Positions 33,077 through 42,096 are shown, numbered from the stretch's first letter. The stretch: 64,000 bases of DNA from Streptomyces sp. WAC 04229 (GCF_003947455.1 NZ_QHJH01000002.1:62001-126000); one strand, 5' to 3'. Numbers and translations are program-made. Notes: generated by a model from the letters alone, not told the origin.

Positions 33077-33687
33077 GTCTGCGCGTCCCCCTCGGCCGAA
33101 GCTGTGTCTGGGTCAGCAGTCGTACCCAGGGGGCGTGGGCCGCATCCCGCAGCGTGCTACCTGGTTGTCCAACTTCTGCCGTCGATGAGCAGCCACCCGG
33201 CCAGGACACGTGGACTCGAGCGGCCTTGCTGATTCGGCCGCCATGAACGGTCAGCGTGGCGTAGCGACGGAGAGCCGCCTACCGCTTTGCCTGCGGCGGA
33301 ATCGTCTGCCGGCCTGGCGGGGACGGGACGAGCTGCTCAAGGCGCGACGCCCCGCCTCTGTCAGTGGCCCCTCGTAGACTCGTCCCATCGATCCGACGAG
33401 CAAGTCGGGTTTGTTGTGGCTGAAGGCCCCGTCTGGTCACGCAGGCGGGGTCTGCTGCTGCCCGGGGTGCATCCGTCGGCAGGGTGCGACGGGAAGGTGG
33501 GTGAGAGGGCTCATCCTCGGGACCCTCGCCGCCCCCGGTGCTCCGGCGGAATCACCACCGGGGGCGGCCTCACCCCGCAAGCTCCGGGTGCCGGACGACC
33601 TTCCTTGCGGCCCTCTCCACGTCGACGCGAGGCGTGCCTTCCGCGGTGGCCCGGGGTGGACGCACCCGCCCCGCTGATGGCCTCGGG
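33077..33687. other. gene-poor stretch with several stem-loops
   Basis: No supportable gene. Hairpins: CCCCGTCTG/CAGGCGGGG (33427-33450, one wobble) and a perfect 13-bp stem (33528-33540 with 33556-33568). The second 42-bp repeat starts at 33651. Probably a remnant of lost accessory DNA. Confidence 0.6.
33528..33568. terminator. 13-bp perfect stem-loop
   Basis: GCCGCCCCCGGTG (33528-33540) pairs with CACCGGGGGCGGC (33556-33568), 15-nt loop. It is 120 bp beyond the HAD stop at 33688 on the minus strand and may back up the nearer hairpin. Confidence 0.55.
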
Positions 33688-33692
33688 TTACG
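33651..33692. repeat. 42-bp hairpin repeat, copy 2
   Basis: Matches copy 1 (31610-31651) at 36 of 42 bases and includes the TAA of the HAD gene; the imperfect hairpin just past that stop probably serves as its terminator. Confidence 0.65.
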
Positions 33693-34395
33693 CGCCCGGC
33701 CCCGTCCGGCGCACCAGGCCGAGCACCGGCCGCAGCCCGGCCGGGCGTTCGGTCACCGGCAGATGATCCACGAAGTGAACCCCGCAGCCGAGGGCCGCGG
33801 CGCCGCCGTCCGCCCGCCGGTCGTCGCCCACCATCAGGGTCCGTCCCGGCTCGGTTCCGAGCGCCTCGCAGGCCAGCGCGAACAGCCGGGGGTCGGGCTT
33901 GAGGATGCCGTGCTCGTAGGACAGGACGTACGCGTCCACGTACCGGTCGAGGCCGTGTGCGCGGAAGACGGGCCGCAGGTTCCAGCCGATGTTGCTGACC
34001 ACGCCCACGGCGACGCCCTGCCCGCGCAGCGTCTCCAGCACCTCGGCGGCGTCGGGGTACGGGCGCCAGGCGCCCGGCGTCATGTGCCGCTCGTACAGCG
34101 CGTCGTGCAGCCCCGGGTCCGGCAGCGGCACCCGCCGGGACAGCCCGGTGTAGGCGGCCCGGTGCAGCTCGGAGCTCTGGTCGCGGATCTCCCACACGCC
34201 GGCCAGCTCCTCCGGTACGCGCACCGGCGGGGCGCCACCGGGCAGCGCCCCCGCGGCCTCCAGCGCCCGTGCGGTCTCGGCCAGCTCCGGACCGGACAGG
34301 GGCACCCCGGCACCGTCGAGCACGGCACGCAGCCAGTCCTCGGACGATTCGATGCGGAACAGGGTCCCGGAGAAGTCGAACAGCACGGCGGTCAT
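33688..34395 (-). CDS. HAD-family hydrolase with DxS motif
   Basis: 235 residues. Motif I is AVLFDFSGTLFRIE: the nucleophile D7 is present but the usual second Asp is Ser9. Motif II is GVVSNIGWNL, motif III HGILKPDPRLFALA and motif IV TLMVGDDRRADGGAA. Loss of the general-acid Asp suggests altered chemistry, or a specialised actinobacterial subgroup. It ends at the 42-bp hairpin repeat. Confidence 0.87.
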   Translation of the reverse strand: MTAVLFDFSGTLFRIESSEDWLRAVLDGAGVPLSGPELAETARALEAAGALPGGAPPVRVPEELAGVWEIRDQSSELHRAAYTGLSRRVPLPDPGLHDALYERHMTPGAWRPYPDAAEVLETLRGQGVAVGVVSNIGWNLRPVFRAHGLDRYVDAYVLSYEHGILKPDPRLFALACEALGTEPGRTLMVGDDRRADGGAAALGCGVHFVDHLPVTERPAGLRPVLGLVRRTGPGA

Positions 34396-34434
34396 GGGCG
34401 GATCCTACGAGGCGGACGGCGGCCGCTGCCGGGG

Positions 34435-35106
34435 TCAGGGATGCCGGCGCCGGTGCACCAGGACCGCGAGCACCGTCACCAGGACGCCGAGGAGCCAGCC
34501 GCCCGCCACGTCCGTGGCCCAGTGCACGCCCAGCCACACCCGGGTCACACCGACGCCCGCCACGGAGACCGCCGCCACGGCCCAGACGGCGCGGCGCAGG
34601 GCGGGGGAGGCACCGTAGTAGTGGACGAGCCACACCAGGAGGCCGCACACGAAGGTCGCCGTCATGGCGTGGCCGGACGGGAAGGCCGCGTAGTGGGCGG
34701 AGTCGACGGGGTCGGGCCAGACCGGGCGGGGGCGGTCCACCGCGGCTTTCAGGACCTGTTGGAGGAGGCTGCCCAGCAGGCAGGTGGCCCCCAGCCAGAC
34801 GGCCGTCCACCGGTCCCCGCGCCGGAACCACAGCCACAGCACGACCGCCGCGCACAGGAGCCGCATCGTCCACGTGTCCCACACCCAGTCGGTGAGGACC
34901 CGCATGACCTGCGTGACGTGGGGTTCGTCGACGGCCCAGCGGTGCGTCGTGGCGGCGATGTCGTCGTCGAGGCGGATCAACGGCCCCCACTCGACCGCCA
35001 CCAGCGTGAGCAGCAGCGCCGAGCACGCGGCCAGCGTCCAGGTCAGGCCGAGAGCCGTGCGGGGGCGGGGTGGAGTGGGCGGGGAGTCGACGGGCGGCGT
35101 CTGCAT
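34435..35106 (-). CDS. PAP2-family membrane phosphatase
   Basis: 223 residues with about six membrane helices. The phosphatase signature is complete: KAAVDRPRP, then PSGHAMTATF, then TRVWLGVHWATDV. Likely dephosphorylates a lipid phosphate such as phosphatidate or undecaprenyl diphosphate. It lies 39 bp upstream of the HAD gene, same strand. Confidence 0.92.
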   Translation of the reverse strand: MQTPPVDSPPTPPRPRTALGLTWTLAACSALLLTLVAVEWGPLIRLDDDIAATTHRWAVDEPHVTQVMRVLTDWVWDTWTMRLLCAAVVLWLWFRRGDRWTAVWLGATCLLGSLLQQVLKAAVDRPRPVWPDPVDSAHYAAFPSGHAMTATFVCGLLVWLVHYYGASPALRRAVWAVAAVSVAGVGVTRVWLGVHWATDVAGGWLLGVLVTVLAVLVHRRRHP

Positions 35107-35172
35107 GCTGCGATCCTCGCCGACCGGATGGCCCCGAGGCGAATTCCCGGGGTCGGAGCGCCCGCGCGCCGG

Positions 35173-36108
35173 CTAGCCCAGCGCCCGCAGCCCCGGCGCG
35201 AACGCCACGAGTACCGGTACCGCCGGCACCAGGGCGGCCGCCGCCGTCAGCCGCAGCCGCCGGGCGGCCGAGAGGCGGTCGGGCGGGGTGAGCAACCGGT
35301 GCACCCGCTGCGGGACCTGGGCCTGCGGGGTCGGGCACGGACCGAACACACCGCGGTCCTCGTTGAGTTCGACCAGCGCCAGCGCGGTCGTCAGGCGGCC
35401 GAAGCGGCGGGACGCCACGTCGTCCGCGGCGAGTTCGACCAGGCGGTGCATCTCGTCGCGGAACGCGGCGAAGACCGGAACCTGGGGGAACCCGTCCGCC
35501 AGCGCGGCCGAGCAGTGCAGCAGCCAGTCGTGCCGCGCCTGCGCGTGCCCCTTCTCGTGGGCGAGGACCGCGTCCAGTTGACGGCCCTTGAGTCGGCTCA
35601 GCGCGGCCGTGGTGACGACCAGTTGCGGGGGAGTGCCGGGCAGCCACCAGGCGTCCGGCCGCTCGCCCTCCAGGACGACGAGCCTGTCCGGTCCTGGCAC
35701 CTCGCCGGGCAACAGCGGGGCGCGGTGCAGGAGTTCCGCGCGGCGCACCCGACGCCGGGACCGGGCCCGTACGACCTCCCTGACGAGCATCGTGGCGCTC
35801 CACAACCCGGCGCAGGCCAGGGTGAGGGCGGTCGTGTCCGCCCAGAGGCCGGACGTGCCGAGCGCGTAGGCCTCGACCACCGGGCCCGGCGCCGTCGCGA
35901 ACACGGGCCCGCCCACCGCGTGCCAGGCGGCCGCCGCGCTGAACGTCATAGACAGCGCGCAGCACACCAGCACGGCCGCCACCACGCACTGCCACACCCA
36001 CAGGGCGACCACCGGTTCGCGGTCCGGCCAGTCGGCCCGGGCGAGCAGCCTCGGGGCGAGCACGGCCGTCAGGGCGCCGAGCAGCAGCAGTGCCGCGGGG
36101 AGAATCAT
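35173..36108 (-). CDS. M56-family (BlaR1-like) membrane metallopeptidase
   Basis: 311 residues. Several membrane segments surround a cytoplasmic zinc protease site, AVLAHEKGHAQARHDWLL (HExxH), with the third ligand probably in LVELAADDVAS. BlaR1-type peptidases usually work with a BlaI-type repressor; none is adjacent here and no penicillin-sensor domain is present. DUF5134 and PAP2 neighbours on the same strand suggest an envelope cluster. Confidence 0.88.
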   Translation of the reverse strand: MILPAALLLLGALTAVLAPRLLARADWPDREPVVALWVWQCVVAAVLVCCALSMTFSAAAAWHAVGGPVFATAPGPVVEAYALGTSGLWADTTALTLACAGLWSATMLVREVVRARSRRRVRRAELLHRAPLLPGEVPGPDRLVVLEGERPDAWWLPGTPPQLVVTTAALSRLKGRQLDAVLAHEKGHAQARHDWLLHCSAALADGFPQVPVFAAFRDEMHRLVELAADDVASRRFGRLTTALALVELNEDRGVFGPCPTPQAQVPQRVHRLLTPPDRLSAARRLRLTAAAALVPAVPVLVAFAPGLRALG

Positions 36109-36294
36109 GGGGGCAGCCTATGAGCGCGGCGCCGCCCGCAGTACGGGCCCAGGCGCAAAGTGACGCAGGCAACGGTTGCGCGCGGCGAACACCGGGCACG
36201 GCCGGCCGACGACACGGTCACGGTGCCGTGTCGCACGGCCCCGGCGCGCCGCCGGGTCACGGTGGCGTGCCGCACGGTCCCGCGCGCCGCCCGG

Positions 36295-36849
36295 TCACAT
36301 GGCCGCCAGCATGGCCAGCATCGCGATGCCCATGGAGAGGCGGCAGGCCCGGGCGATCTCCGGCCGGTCCCCCCATCCGGCCGTCGGAGCGCCGCCCCCG
36401 GCGACGGCGACGACCGGCAGCAGGCGTACGCCGGACAGCAGGACGTATCCGGTGAAGTAGAGCAGCAGCGCACCCGTCGCCGCGGGCGGGCCCGACACGC
36501 CGTGCCCATGCGCGTGGGCGGGCGAACCGGCCATCACCACCGCCATGTAGACCATGGCCGCGGCTCCGACGAAGTGGTGCAGATGGTGGCCCCCGTACCG
36601 CGCAGCCGCATACAGGGCGCGCAGCCCGGCGGCGCCGAACACCACCACGTGTCCGGCCCAGGCCCACGCGGGCGGGGTGAACGCCGCCGCGGGCACGGCC
36701 ATGGCGGCCATGCCGAACCCCATCAGCGCCTCGCCGCCCGCGGCGCGGCGCTGTTCCCCCTCGTGGCTGCGCATCCGCAGCAGGCAGTACGCGCCGGCCA
36801 CCGCGCACAGCGCGACCAGCAGCCATCCGGGCGACACCGGTCCGTGCAC
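36295..36849 (-). CDS. DUF5134 family membrane protein
   Basis: 184 residues with about five hydrophobic segments: GWLLVALCAVAGAYCLLRM, GFGMAAMAVPAAAFTPPAW, HVVVFGAAGLRALYAAARY, HHFVGAAAMVYMAVVMAG and GALLLYFTGYVLLSGVRLLP. His-rich loops (YGGHHLHHF, AHAHGHG) could bind metal. The start is GTG 36849, after GGGGAGG. Function unknown; often near copper or M56-type membrane genes in actinobacteria by recollection. Confidence 0.78.
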   Translation of the reverse strand: MHGPVSPGWLLVALCAVAGAYCLLRMRSHEGEQRRAAGGEALMGFGMAAMAVPAAAFTPPAWAWAGHVVVFGAAGLRALYAAARYGGHHLHHFVGAAAMVYMAVVMAGSPAHAHGHGVSGPPAATGALLLYFTGYVLLSGVRLLPVVAVAGGGAPTAGWGDRPEIARACRLSMGIAMLAMLAAM

Positions 36850-36956
36850 ACGCACCTCCCCGTTCGGCGGTCCACGGTCGGTCAAGGCCTGCCCCCGCCA
36901 CGCGGTGCGCACGCGAGCGCATGGGAGTACGCAGGGGGTATCCGGGGGAGCGCGGA

Positions 36957-36995
36957 GATTATGATTCACGAGTAAAACACCTGCTAAAGTAATTC
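36957..36995 (+). promoter_or_regulatory. AT-rich promoter of the second FUSC exporter
   Basis: A 39-bp AT-rich block (ATTATGATTCACGAGTAAAA then ACACCTGCTAAAGTAATTC) directly before the ATG at 36998, very unlike the surrounding DNA. Likely promoter plus the binding region of the MarR protein encoded downstream. Confidence 0.5.
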
Positions 36996-36997
36996 CC

Positions 36998-38719
36998 ATG
37001 AGCAGTGCGCCCCCCTCCCGCCCCGGCACCTCACCGGGCCGACGTATGTCCCTGGCCGGCGTGCTGCGCCTGCGCCGGCCCTCCGAGATCTGGTTCAAGC
37101 CCGCCCTGAGTTCGGTCGCCGCGGTCGCCCCGCCCAACCTCCTCCTGCTGGCACTCGGCCGGCTCGACCTGGCGATGTACACGATGGCCGGGTCCCTGTG
37201 CGCGCTCTACGCCCACAACCGCCCCTACGCCGCCCGGGCCCGGGCGCTCGCGTGGGTGGTGCTCGGCATGCTCGGCGGCGTAGCCGTCGCCCTGGTCACC
37301 GCCTCGCTCACCCGGAACGCCGTCGTCCTGGTCACCGTCGGGGCCCTGCTGGCCGCCGTGCAGAAGGCGCTGTGCGACGCCACCCGCATCGGCCCGCCGG
37401 GCAACGTGGTCCTGACCTTCATCAGCTCCGCCGCCCTCTTCGTCCCGCACACCCTCGGCCAGATCCCCGCCCACCTGGCCCTGGGCGCCGCCGCCGGCAC
37501 CTGGGCCTGGCTGGTCTGCATGGCACCCGTCCTGGTCCGACCGCACGGCCCGGAGCGCCGGGCCACCGCCCAGGCCCTGAACGCCGCCGCCGCGTACGCC
37601 GAGACCGTGCACGCCGAGACCGCGGACGCCGGCCCCCATGGCACGGGCGGCGCCCAAGCCGTCGCCCGTGCCGCCGGGTACGCCGCGGTGCAGAACGCCT
37701 GGCAGACGCTGCTGTCCCTCCCGGCCACCGGCGCCCGCGCCACCACCCGGCACGCCCTCGAACGCCTCGTCGTCCGCGCCGAGGTCGCGCTGGCCGCCCC
37801 CGCCGACACCGACCCCGAGCCGCTGCGCGCCTGGGCCCGTGCCCTGCGCGGCACCGGCCGCGTCCCCCGCACCGACGACGGCCCGGCCGTCACCGACGAA
37901 CTCCTCGGCGTCGACGCCGAACTCGCCGCACGCCCCGCCCCCCTGTGGCAGCGGCTCGGCCCGCTCGCCCCGGTCGCCGTACGCACCGCCCTGGGCTGTG
38001 CGCTGGCCGGCTACGCCTCCTTGGCCCTCGGCGTCGGCCGCCCCTACTGGGCGCTGGTCACCGCCGCCGCGCTCTACCAGGCCAACCTGACCCTCACCTG
38101 GAGCCGGGCCGTGCAGCGCGTGGTCGGCAACCTCGCCGGGGTGCTGCTCTTCGCCGCCATAGCCCCGCTCGCCCACCTCGGCCAGGCGCCGCTCGTCCTG
38201 CTCTGCCTCGCCCTCAACTTCGGCGCCGAGGCCCTCATCACCCGCAACTACTGGCTCGGCAGCGTCTGCGTGACCCCGATGGCGCTGCTCATCACCGAGT
38301 TCGCCGGGTATCAGGAACCGGGTTCCCTGATCACCGAGCGGGTGGTGGACACCCTCGTCGGCGCCCTGGTCGGCTTCCTGGCCGCCGTCGCCGTCACCGA
38401 CCGAGGCGCCGGGAACCGCGTCGAACGGGCGCTGCGGGCCGCCGACCGGGCCCGGGAGCACACCGCCCGCGTCCTGGCGGAGCCCGATCCGGCGCCCGGC
38501 GCCCTGGAGGCCGCCCGCCGGTCCCTGGCCGCCGCGCTGACCGACCTGCGGGCCACCGTGGACGGGGCGGCCGGCGAATGGTGGGGACGCGCGCTGCCGC
38601 AGGAGAGGGTCGTGCTCGCCGAGCAGTCCGGACACCGTACGCTCGCCGCAGCGGTGCGGCGCCGGGCAGCGCGTCGGGACCGGGACACGGGTACGAGAGC
38701 GGAGGACGTACGGCCATGA
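36998..38719 (+). CDS. FUSC-family membrane protein (aromatic acid exporter-like)
   Basis: 573 residues. Two membrane blocks: about 40-170 (YTMAGSLCALYAHNRPYAAR; ALAWVVLGMLGGVAVALVTA) and about 320-480 (TALGCALAGYASLALGVGRP; YWALVTAAALYQANLTLTW), separated by and followed by helical soluble regions, as in FUSC efflux proteins. Substrate unknown. The MarR gene overlaps its stop (ATGA), so regulator and pump are translated together. Second FUSC protein of the window. Confidence 0.87.
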   Translation: MSSAPPSRPGTSPGRRMSLAGVLRLRRPSEIWFKPALSSVAAVAPPNLLLLALGRLDLAMYTMAGSLCALYAHNRPYAARARALAWVVLGMLGGVAVALVTASLTRNAVVLVTVGALLAAVQKALCDATRIGPPGNVVLTFISSAALFVPHTLGQIPAHLALGAAAGTWAWLVCMAPVLVRPHGPERRATAQALNAAAAYAETVHAETADAGPHGTGGAQAVARAAGYAAVQNAWQTLLSLPATGARATTRHALERLVVRAEVALAAPADTDPEPLRAWARALRGTGRVPRTDDGPAVTDELLGVDAELAARPAPLWQRLGPLAPVAVRTALGCALAGYASLALGVGRPYWALVTAAALYQANLTLTWSRAVQRVVGNLAGVLLFAAIAPLAHLGQAPLVLLCLALNFGAEALITRNYWLGSVCVTPMALLITEFAGYQEPGSLITERVVDTLVGALVGFLAAVAVTDRGAGNRVERALRAADRAREHTARVLAEPDPAPGALEAARRSLAAALTDLRATVDGAAGEWWGRALPQERVVLAEQSGHRTLAAAVRRRAARRDRDTGTRAEDVRP

Positions 38720-39273
38720 CCGCAACCGACGGGGGCTCGGCGACCGGGGGCGACGGGAGAGGGGGACCGGGCGGCGACACCGTGGCCGCGGTCGTGCGGC
38801 AGTGGCGGGCCGTCCACCCGGACCTCGACACCGGGCCCATGGAGATCATCGGCCGGATCAACCGCTGTGCCGCCCTCCTTCAACAGGCCGAGGACGCGCC
38901 ACTGCGCCGGGCGGGCCTGAGCCGGGCCGAGTTCGACCTGCTCGGCGCGCTGCGCCGCACCGGCCACGAGCTGACCCCGGGCGACCTCGCCCGCGAGACC
39001 TTCTCCTCCGGCGCCGCCGTCACCAAGCGCCTCAAGCAGCTCACCGAGCGCGGCCTGGTGGAGCGGCGCGGCGACACACGCGACCGCCGCGTCGCGCACG
39101 TCCGCCTCACGGACACCGGACGCGACCTCGTCGACGGCATCCTGCCCGAACAGCTCGCCTACGAGGCCGCCGTGCTGTCGGGCGTCGACGAACCCCGGCA
39201 GGGGGAGCTGGCGGCACTTCTCGGCGGACTGCTGGGCCAGCTGGAGGGCCGCCTGGACGCGCTGCGGGCCTGA
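38716..39273 (+). CDS. MarR-family transcriptional regulator
   Basis: 185 residues. Glycine-rich N terminus, then a winged HTH (RRAGLSRAEFDLLGALRRTG; SSGAAVTKRLKQLTERGLVE; RRGDTRDRRVAHVRLTDTG). ATG 38716 overlaps the exporter stop and follows GGAGGACG. Likely represses the exporter-MarR operon through the AT-rich promoter at 36957-36995 and is relieved by a phenolic ligand. Confidence 0.92.
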   Translation: MTATDGGSATGGDGRGGPGGDTVAAVVRQWRAVHPDLDTGPMEIIGRINRCAALLQQAEDAPLRRAGLSRAEFDLLGALRRTGHELTPGDLARETFSSGAAVTKRLKQLTERGLVERRGDTRDRRVAHVRLTDTGRDLVDGILPEQLAYEAAVLSGVDEPRQGELAALLGGLLGQLEGRLDALRA

Positions 39274-39345
39274 GGCCGCCCCCCGAAGGCTCGGCGGCCG
39301 CCACACGCCGCGCCCCGGCGGCCGCCACACGCCGCCCCGGCGGGC

Positions 39346-40110
39346 TCAGCGCTCGTCCCCCGCCCGGTACACGCCGAACATCGCGCCCCGGGGATCGCGC
39401 AGCACCGCGATCCGCGGTCCGTCGGGCGGCGAGACGGGCTCCATCAGCACGGTGCCGCCGCCGTCGGTCGTGCCGGCCGCCGCCATGTCCACGTCCGTCA
39501 CCGCGAAGTAGGGCAGCCAGTGCGCCGGCACCTCGTGCGGGAACTTGTCGTCCATCGTCACCATGCCGCCGAAATCCGCCCCGCCGATGCCCCACTGCGG
39601 GTAGTACTCCGAGGCGGTCAGGCTCCAGCCGAACACCGTGGTGTAGAAGTCGGCGGCCAGGTCGGGCTCGCGGGTGAGCAGTTCGACCCAGCCCAGCGAT
39701 CCGTGCGCGTTGAACAGTCCGGCACCGGCGAACGAGCCGGGCTGCCACAGCTGGAACAGCGCCCCGGTGGGGTCCACGACCACCACGAAGCGGCCCTGGC
39801 CGGGGACGTCCGTGGGACCCTCCGGCACCGTGCCGCCGGCCGCGGTCACCTGCCGGACGGCGGTGTCCGCGTCGCGCACGGCGAACACCACGTCCCACGC
39901 GACCGGCTGCCCCGCCCGCGACAAGGGGGTCAGCCCGGCGACCGCATCGCCGCCGAGCCGGGCGATCGTGTGGCCCCCAGCCCGCTGCCTCGGGTCCGTC
40001 TCGGGGCGCCAGCCGAACAGCCCGCTGTAGAACCGCTCGGCCACCGCGAGGTCGTCGGTCCCCAGCTCCGCCCAGCAGGGTCCGCCGGTCACCGGTTCAT
40101 GGAGCTTCAT
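39346..40110 (-). CDS. two-domain VOC (glyoxalase/bleomycin-resistance fold) protein
   Basis: 254 residues. Two VOC domains: residues about 8-120 (GPCWAELGTDDLAVAERFYS; GRFVVVVDPTGALFQLWQPG) and about 135-250 (GWVELLTREPDLAADFYTTV; IAVLRDPRGAMFGVYRAG). Resembles the actinobacterial two-domain hydroxylase-like VOC group; the activity is not assigned. ATG 40110 is preceded by GGAGGCCC. Confidence 0.88.
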   Translation of the reverse strand: MKLHEPVTGGPCWAELGTDDLAVAERFYSGLFGWRPETDPRQRAGGHTIARLGGDAVAGLTPLSRAGQPVAWDVVFAVRDADTAVRQVTAAGGTVPEGPTDVPGQGRFVVVVDPTGALFQLWQPGSFAGAGLFNAHGSLGWVELLTREPDLAADFYTTVFGWSLTASEYYPQWGIGGADFGGMVTMDDKFPHEVPAHWLPYFAVTDVDMAAAGTTDGGGTVLMEPVSPPDGPRIAVLRDPRGAMFGVYRAGDER

Positions 40111-40210
40111 CGCGGGGCCTCCTTCCGCCGGGCCGCCCCCCTTCCAGCACGCTAAGGCCGCCCCGGTGCCGGGGCCATCCGGCGCACTTCGCCCCAGCGG
40201 CCCGGACGCC

Positions 40211-40603
40211 TCAGATCCCGGGCCGGTAACGCAGCGGATGCTCCGCGGGCACCTCCACCAGCACGATCCGGGTGCCGTCCGGATCCGCGATCCACATCTC
40301 CACCAGCCCCCAGGGCTCCTCGACCGGGGGCCGCACGATCTCGACGCCCTTGGCGCGCAGTTCGTCGTGGGCCGCCGCCGCGTCCTCGACCTGGAGCCAC
40401 ACCTTGAGCGCCGGGGAGAGCGGGGCCTCGGAGCGCCCGGACACCTCCAGGAAGCCGCCGCCGAGGAAGTAGACGGTGCCCCGTTCCGGACCGGTGCCGA
40501 ACTCGCGGTGGACGGCGAGGCCGAGCTGGTCGCCGTAGAAGGCGCGGGAACGTTCGGGGTCGGTGGGACGGAGCAGGATCCGGCTGCTGAGTACATGCAC
40601 CAT
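40211..40603 (-). CDS. single-domain VOC protein
   Basis: 130 residues: SSRILLRPTDPERSRAFYGD, YFLGGGFLEVSG, WLQVEDAAAAHDELRAKGVE, MWIADPDGTRIVLVEVPAEH. Complete glyoxalase-fold domain with His/Glu ligands partly present. ATG 40603 begins the domain. Divergent from the acetyltransferase gene; 100 bp upstream of the two-domain VOC gene, so possibly one unit. Confidence 0.86.
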   Translation of the reverse strand: MVHVLSSRILLRPTDPERSRAFYGDQLGLAVHREFGTGPERGTVYFLGGGFLEVSGRSEAPLSPALKVWLQVEDAAAAHDELRAKGVEIVRPPVEEPWGLVEMWIADPDGTRIVLVEVPAEHPLRYRPGI

Positions 40604-40679
40604 GCGTCCCGACCTTACTGGCGGCGTTACCCTCGTCGATGCCCCCGCCGCGCCCGAGAGAGAACCGGAGACGCCCCAC

Positions 40680-41219
40680 ATGGACACCACCGCCGGCCGA
40701 CTGATCTACCGCGATGCCACCGACGCCGACGTGGACGGGATCGTGGCGCTCATAGAGTCGGCCTACCGGGGCGAATCCAGCCGGGTCGGGTGGACCACCG
40801 AGGCGGACATCCTCCAGGGGCAGCGCACGGACCCGCAGGGCGTGCTGGACGTCGTGAAGTCGCCGGACAGCCGGCTGCTGACGGTCGAGCGGGACGGCCG
40901 GATCGTGGCCTGCTGCCAGCTGGAGCACCGCGGGGAGCACGCGTACTTCGGGATGTTCGCCGTCAGTCCCGCGCTCCAGGGCGAGGGCCTCGGCAGGACG
41001 ATCATCGCGGAGGCGGAGCGGCGGGCCCGCGGGACGTGGGGCGTCACGGAGATGCACATGACCGTGATCTCCGTCCGCGAGGACCTCATCGCCTGGTACG
41101 AGCGCCGCGGCTACCGCCGTACGGGAGAGATGACTCCCTTCCCGTACGGCGACGAGCGCTTCGGGATTCCGCAGCGGGACGACCTGCAGTTCGAGCTGCT
41201 GGTCAAGCCGCTGGTCTGA
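40680..41219 (+). CDS. GNAT-family N-acetyltransferase
   Basis: 179 residues. The acetyl-CoA motif is FAVSPALQGEGLGRTIIAEA (Q/RxxGxG/A form), with YRDATDADVDGIVALIESAY at the N terminus and WYERRGYRRTGE near the end. Acceptor unknown. ATG 40680 is chosen because the conserved domain begins just after it. Confidence 0.88.
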   Translation: MDTTAGRLIYRDATDADVDGIVALIESAYRGESSRVGWTTEADILQGQRTDPQGVLDVVKSPDSRLLTVERDGRIVACCQLEHRGEHAYFGMFAVSPALQGEGLGRTIIAEAERRARGTWGVTEMHMTVISVREDLIAWYERRGYRRTGEMTPFPYGDERFGIPQRDDLQFELLVKPLV

Positions 41220-41233
41220 GCCCTGCGCGGTCC

Positions 41234-41917
41234 TCAGGCGGTGAAGCGGCCGGTGCGCTTGATCTCGGGGTAGTCGGTCGTCGCGCCGTCGAGGCCCAGG
41301 GCGCGCACCAGCCGCAGCTGGTCCTGGGTGTTGACGGTCCAGGAGAAGACGCGCAGACCGGCCTTGCGGGCCCGTTCCACGATCTCCAGGGTGATCCGGT
41401 TGATGTCCAGACACAGGGTCCCGGCGCCCGCCTCCACGGCCCGGTCCACGACTTCCTTGCCGTAGTACTGCGCGACCAGCGCGGTGCGCACCCCCGGCAC
41501 CAGCCGCGCGATCTCGACGATGGCCTCGTCGTGGAACGAGATCACCTCCACCCGGTCCACCAGGTCCCGGCGGAGCATCACCTCGGAGAGCGTCCGGGCG
41601 GCCGCCGCGTCCTTGATCTCGGCCTGCAACGGCACGGAGACGGCGTCCAGTACCTCTTCGAAGACGGGGACGCGCTCCCCGCGGCCCGCGTCCAGCGCCC
41701 GCAGCTCCTCGAGGGTCTTGTCGGCGATCGCACCGGTGCCGTCGGTGGTGCGGTCCACCTCCGCGTCGTGCATGACGACGAGCGCGCCGTCCTTGCTCAG
41801 GTGCAGGTCGAGTTCGACGACGTCGAGGCCGGCCTGCTCGGCGGCGACGAAGGAACGCAGGGTGTTCTCGGGTTCGACACCCATCGCTCCGCGGTGACCG
41901 ATGGTGAGGAAGTTCAA
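41234..41917 (-). CDS. glycerophosphodiester phosphodiesterase
   Basis: 227 residues, TIM barrel. N-terminal IGHRGAMGVEPENTLRSF has the catalytic His-Arg and the Glu-Asn of GDPD enzymes; ELDLHLSKDGALVVMHDAEV gives the metal ligands and second His. No signal peptide, so it acts in the cytoplasm on glycerophosphodiesters. It ends 14 bp from the convergent acetyltransferase. Confidence 0.93.
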   Translation of the reverse strand: MNFLTIGHRGAMGVEPENTLRSFVAAEQAGLDVVELDLHLSKDGALVVMHDAEVDRTTDGTGAIADKTLEELRALDAGRGERVPVFEEVLDAVSVPLQAEIKDAAAARTLSEVMLRRDLVDRVEVISFHDEAIVEIARLVPGVRTALVAQYYGKEVVDRAVEAGAGTLCLDINRITLEIVERARKAGLRVFSWTVNTQDQLRLVRALGLDGATTDYPEIKRTGRFTA

Positions 41918-42096
41918 GGCTCGACTCGCTTCCGTCGACGTCGGCGATGGCAGGGCGGCAGCCTAACGGCCCTGCGGGACCGTTTCCCCTCTGCCGCGCC
42001 TGGTATACGAGTCACGGCGTCCCGCAGGAAAAAATGCGGTGAAGGCCGGGGTGGGGCAGGATAATTTACGGAAGCTCCCCTTGCTGGGAGAAACCT

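Noticed and set aside
33243..33377. Short plus-strand ORF with WRGRDELLKARR, faintly like the start of an NB-ARC domain
   Set aside because: 44 codons, no P-loop, no ribosome site; similarity too short to support a gene or remnant.
33437..36199. 920-codon minus-strand frame across HAD, PAP2 and M56 genes
   Set aside because: A shadow frame full of Arg, Pro and Gly; the real genes are in other frames with clear motifs.
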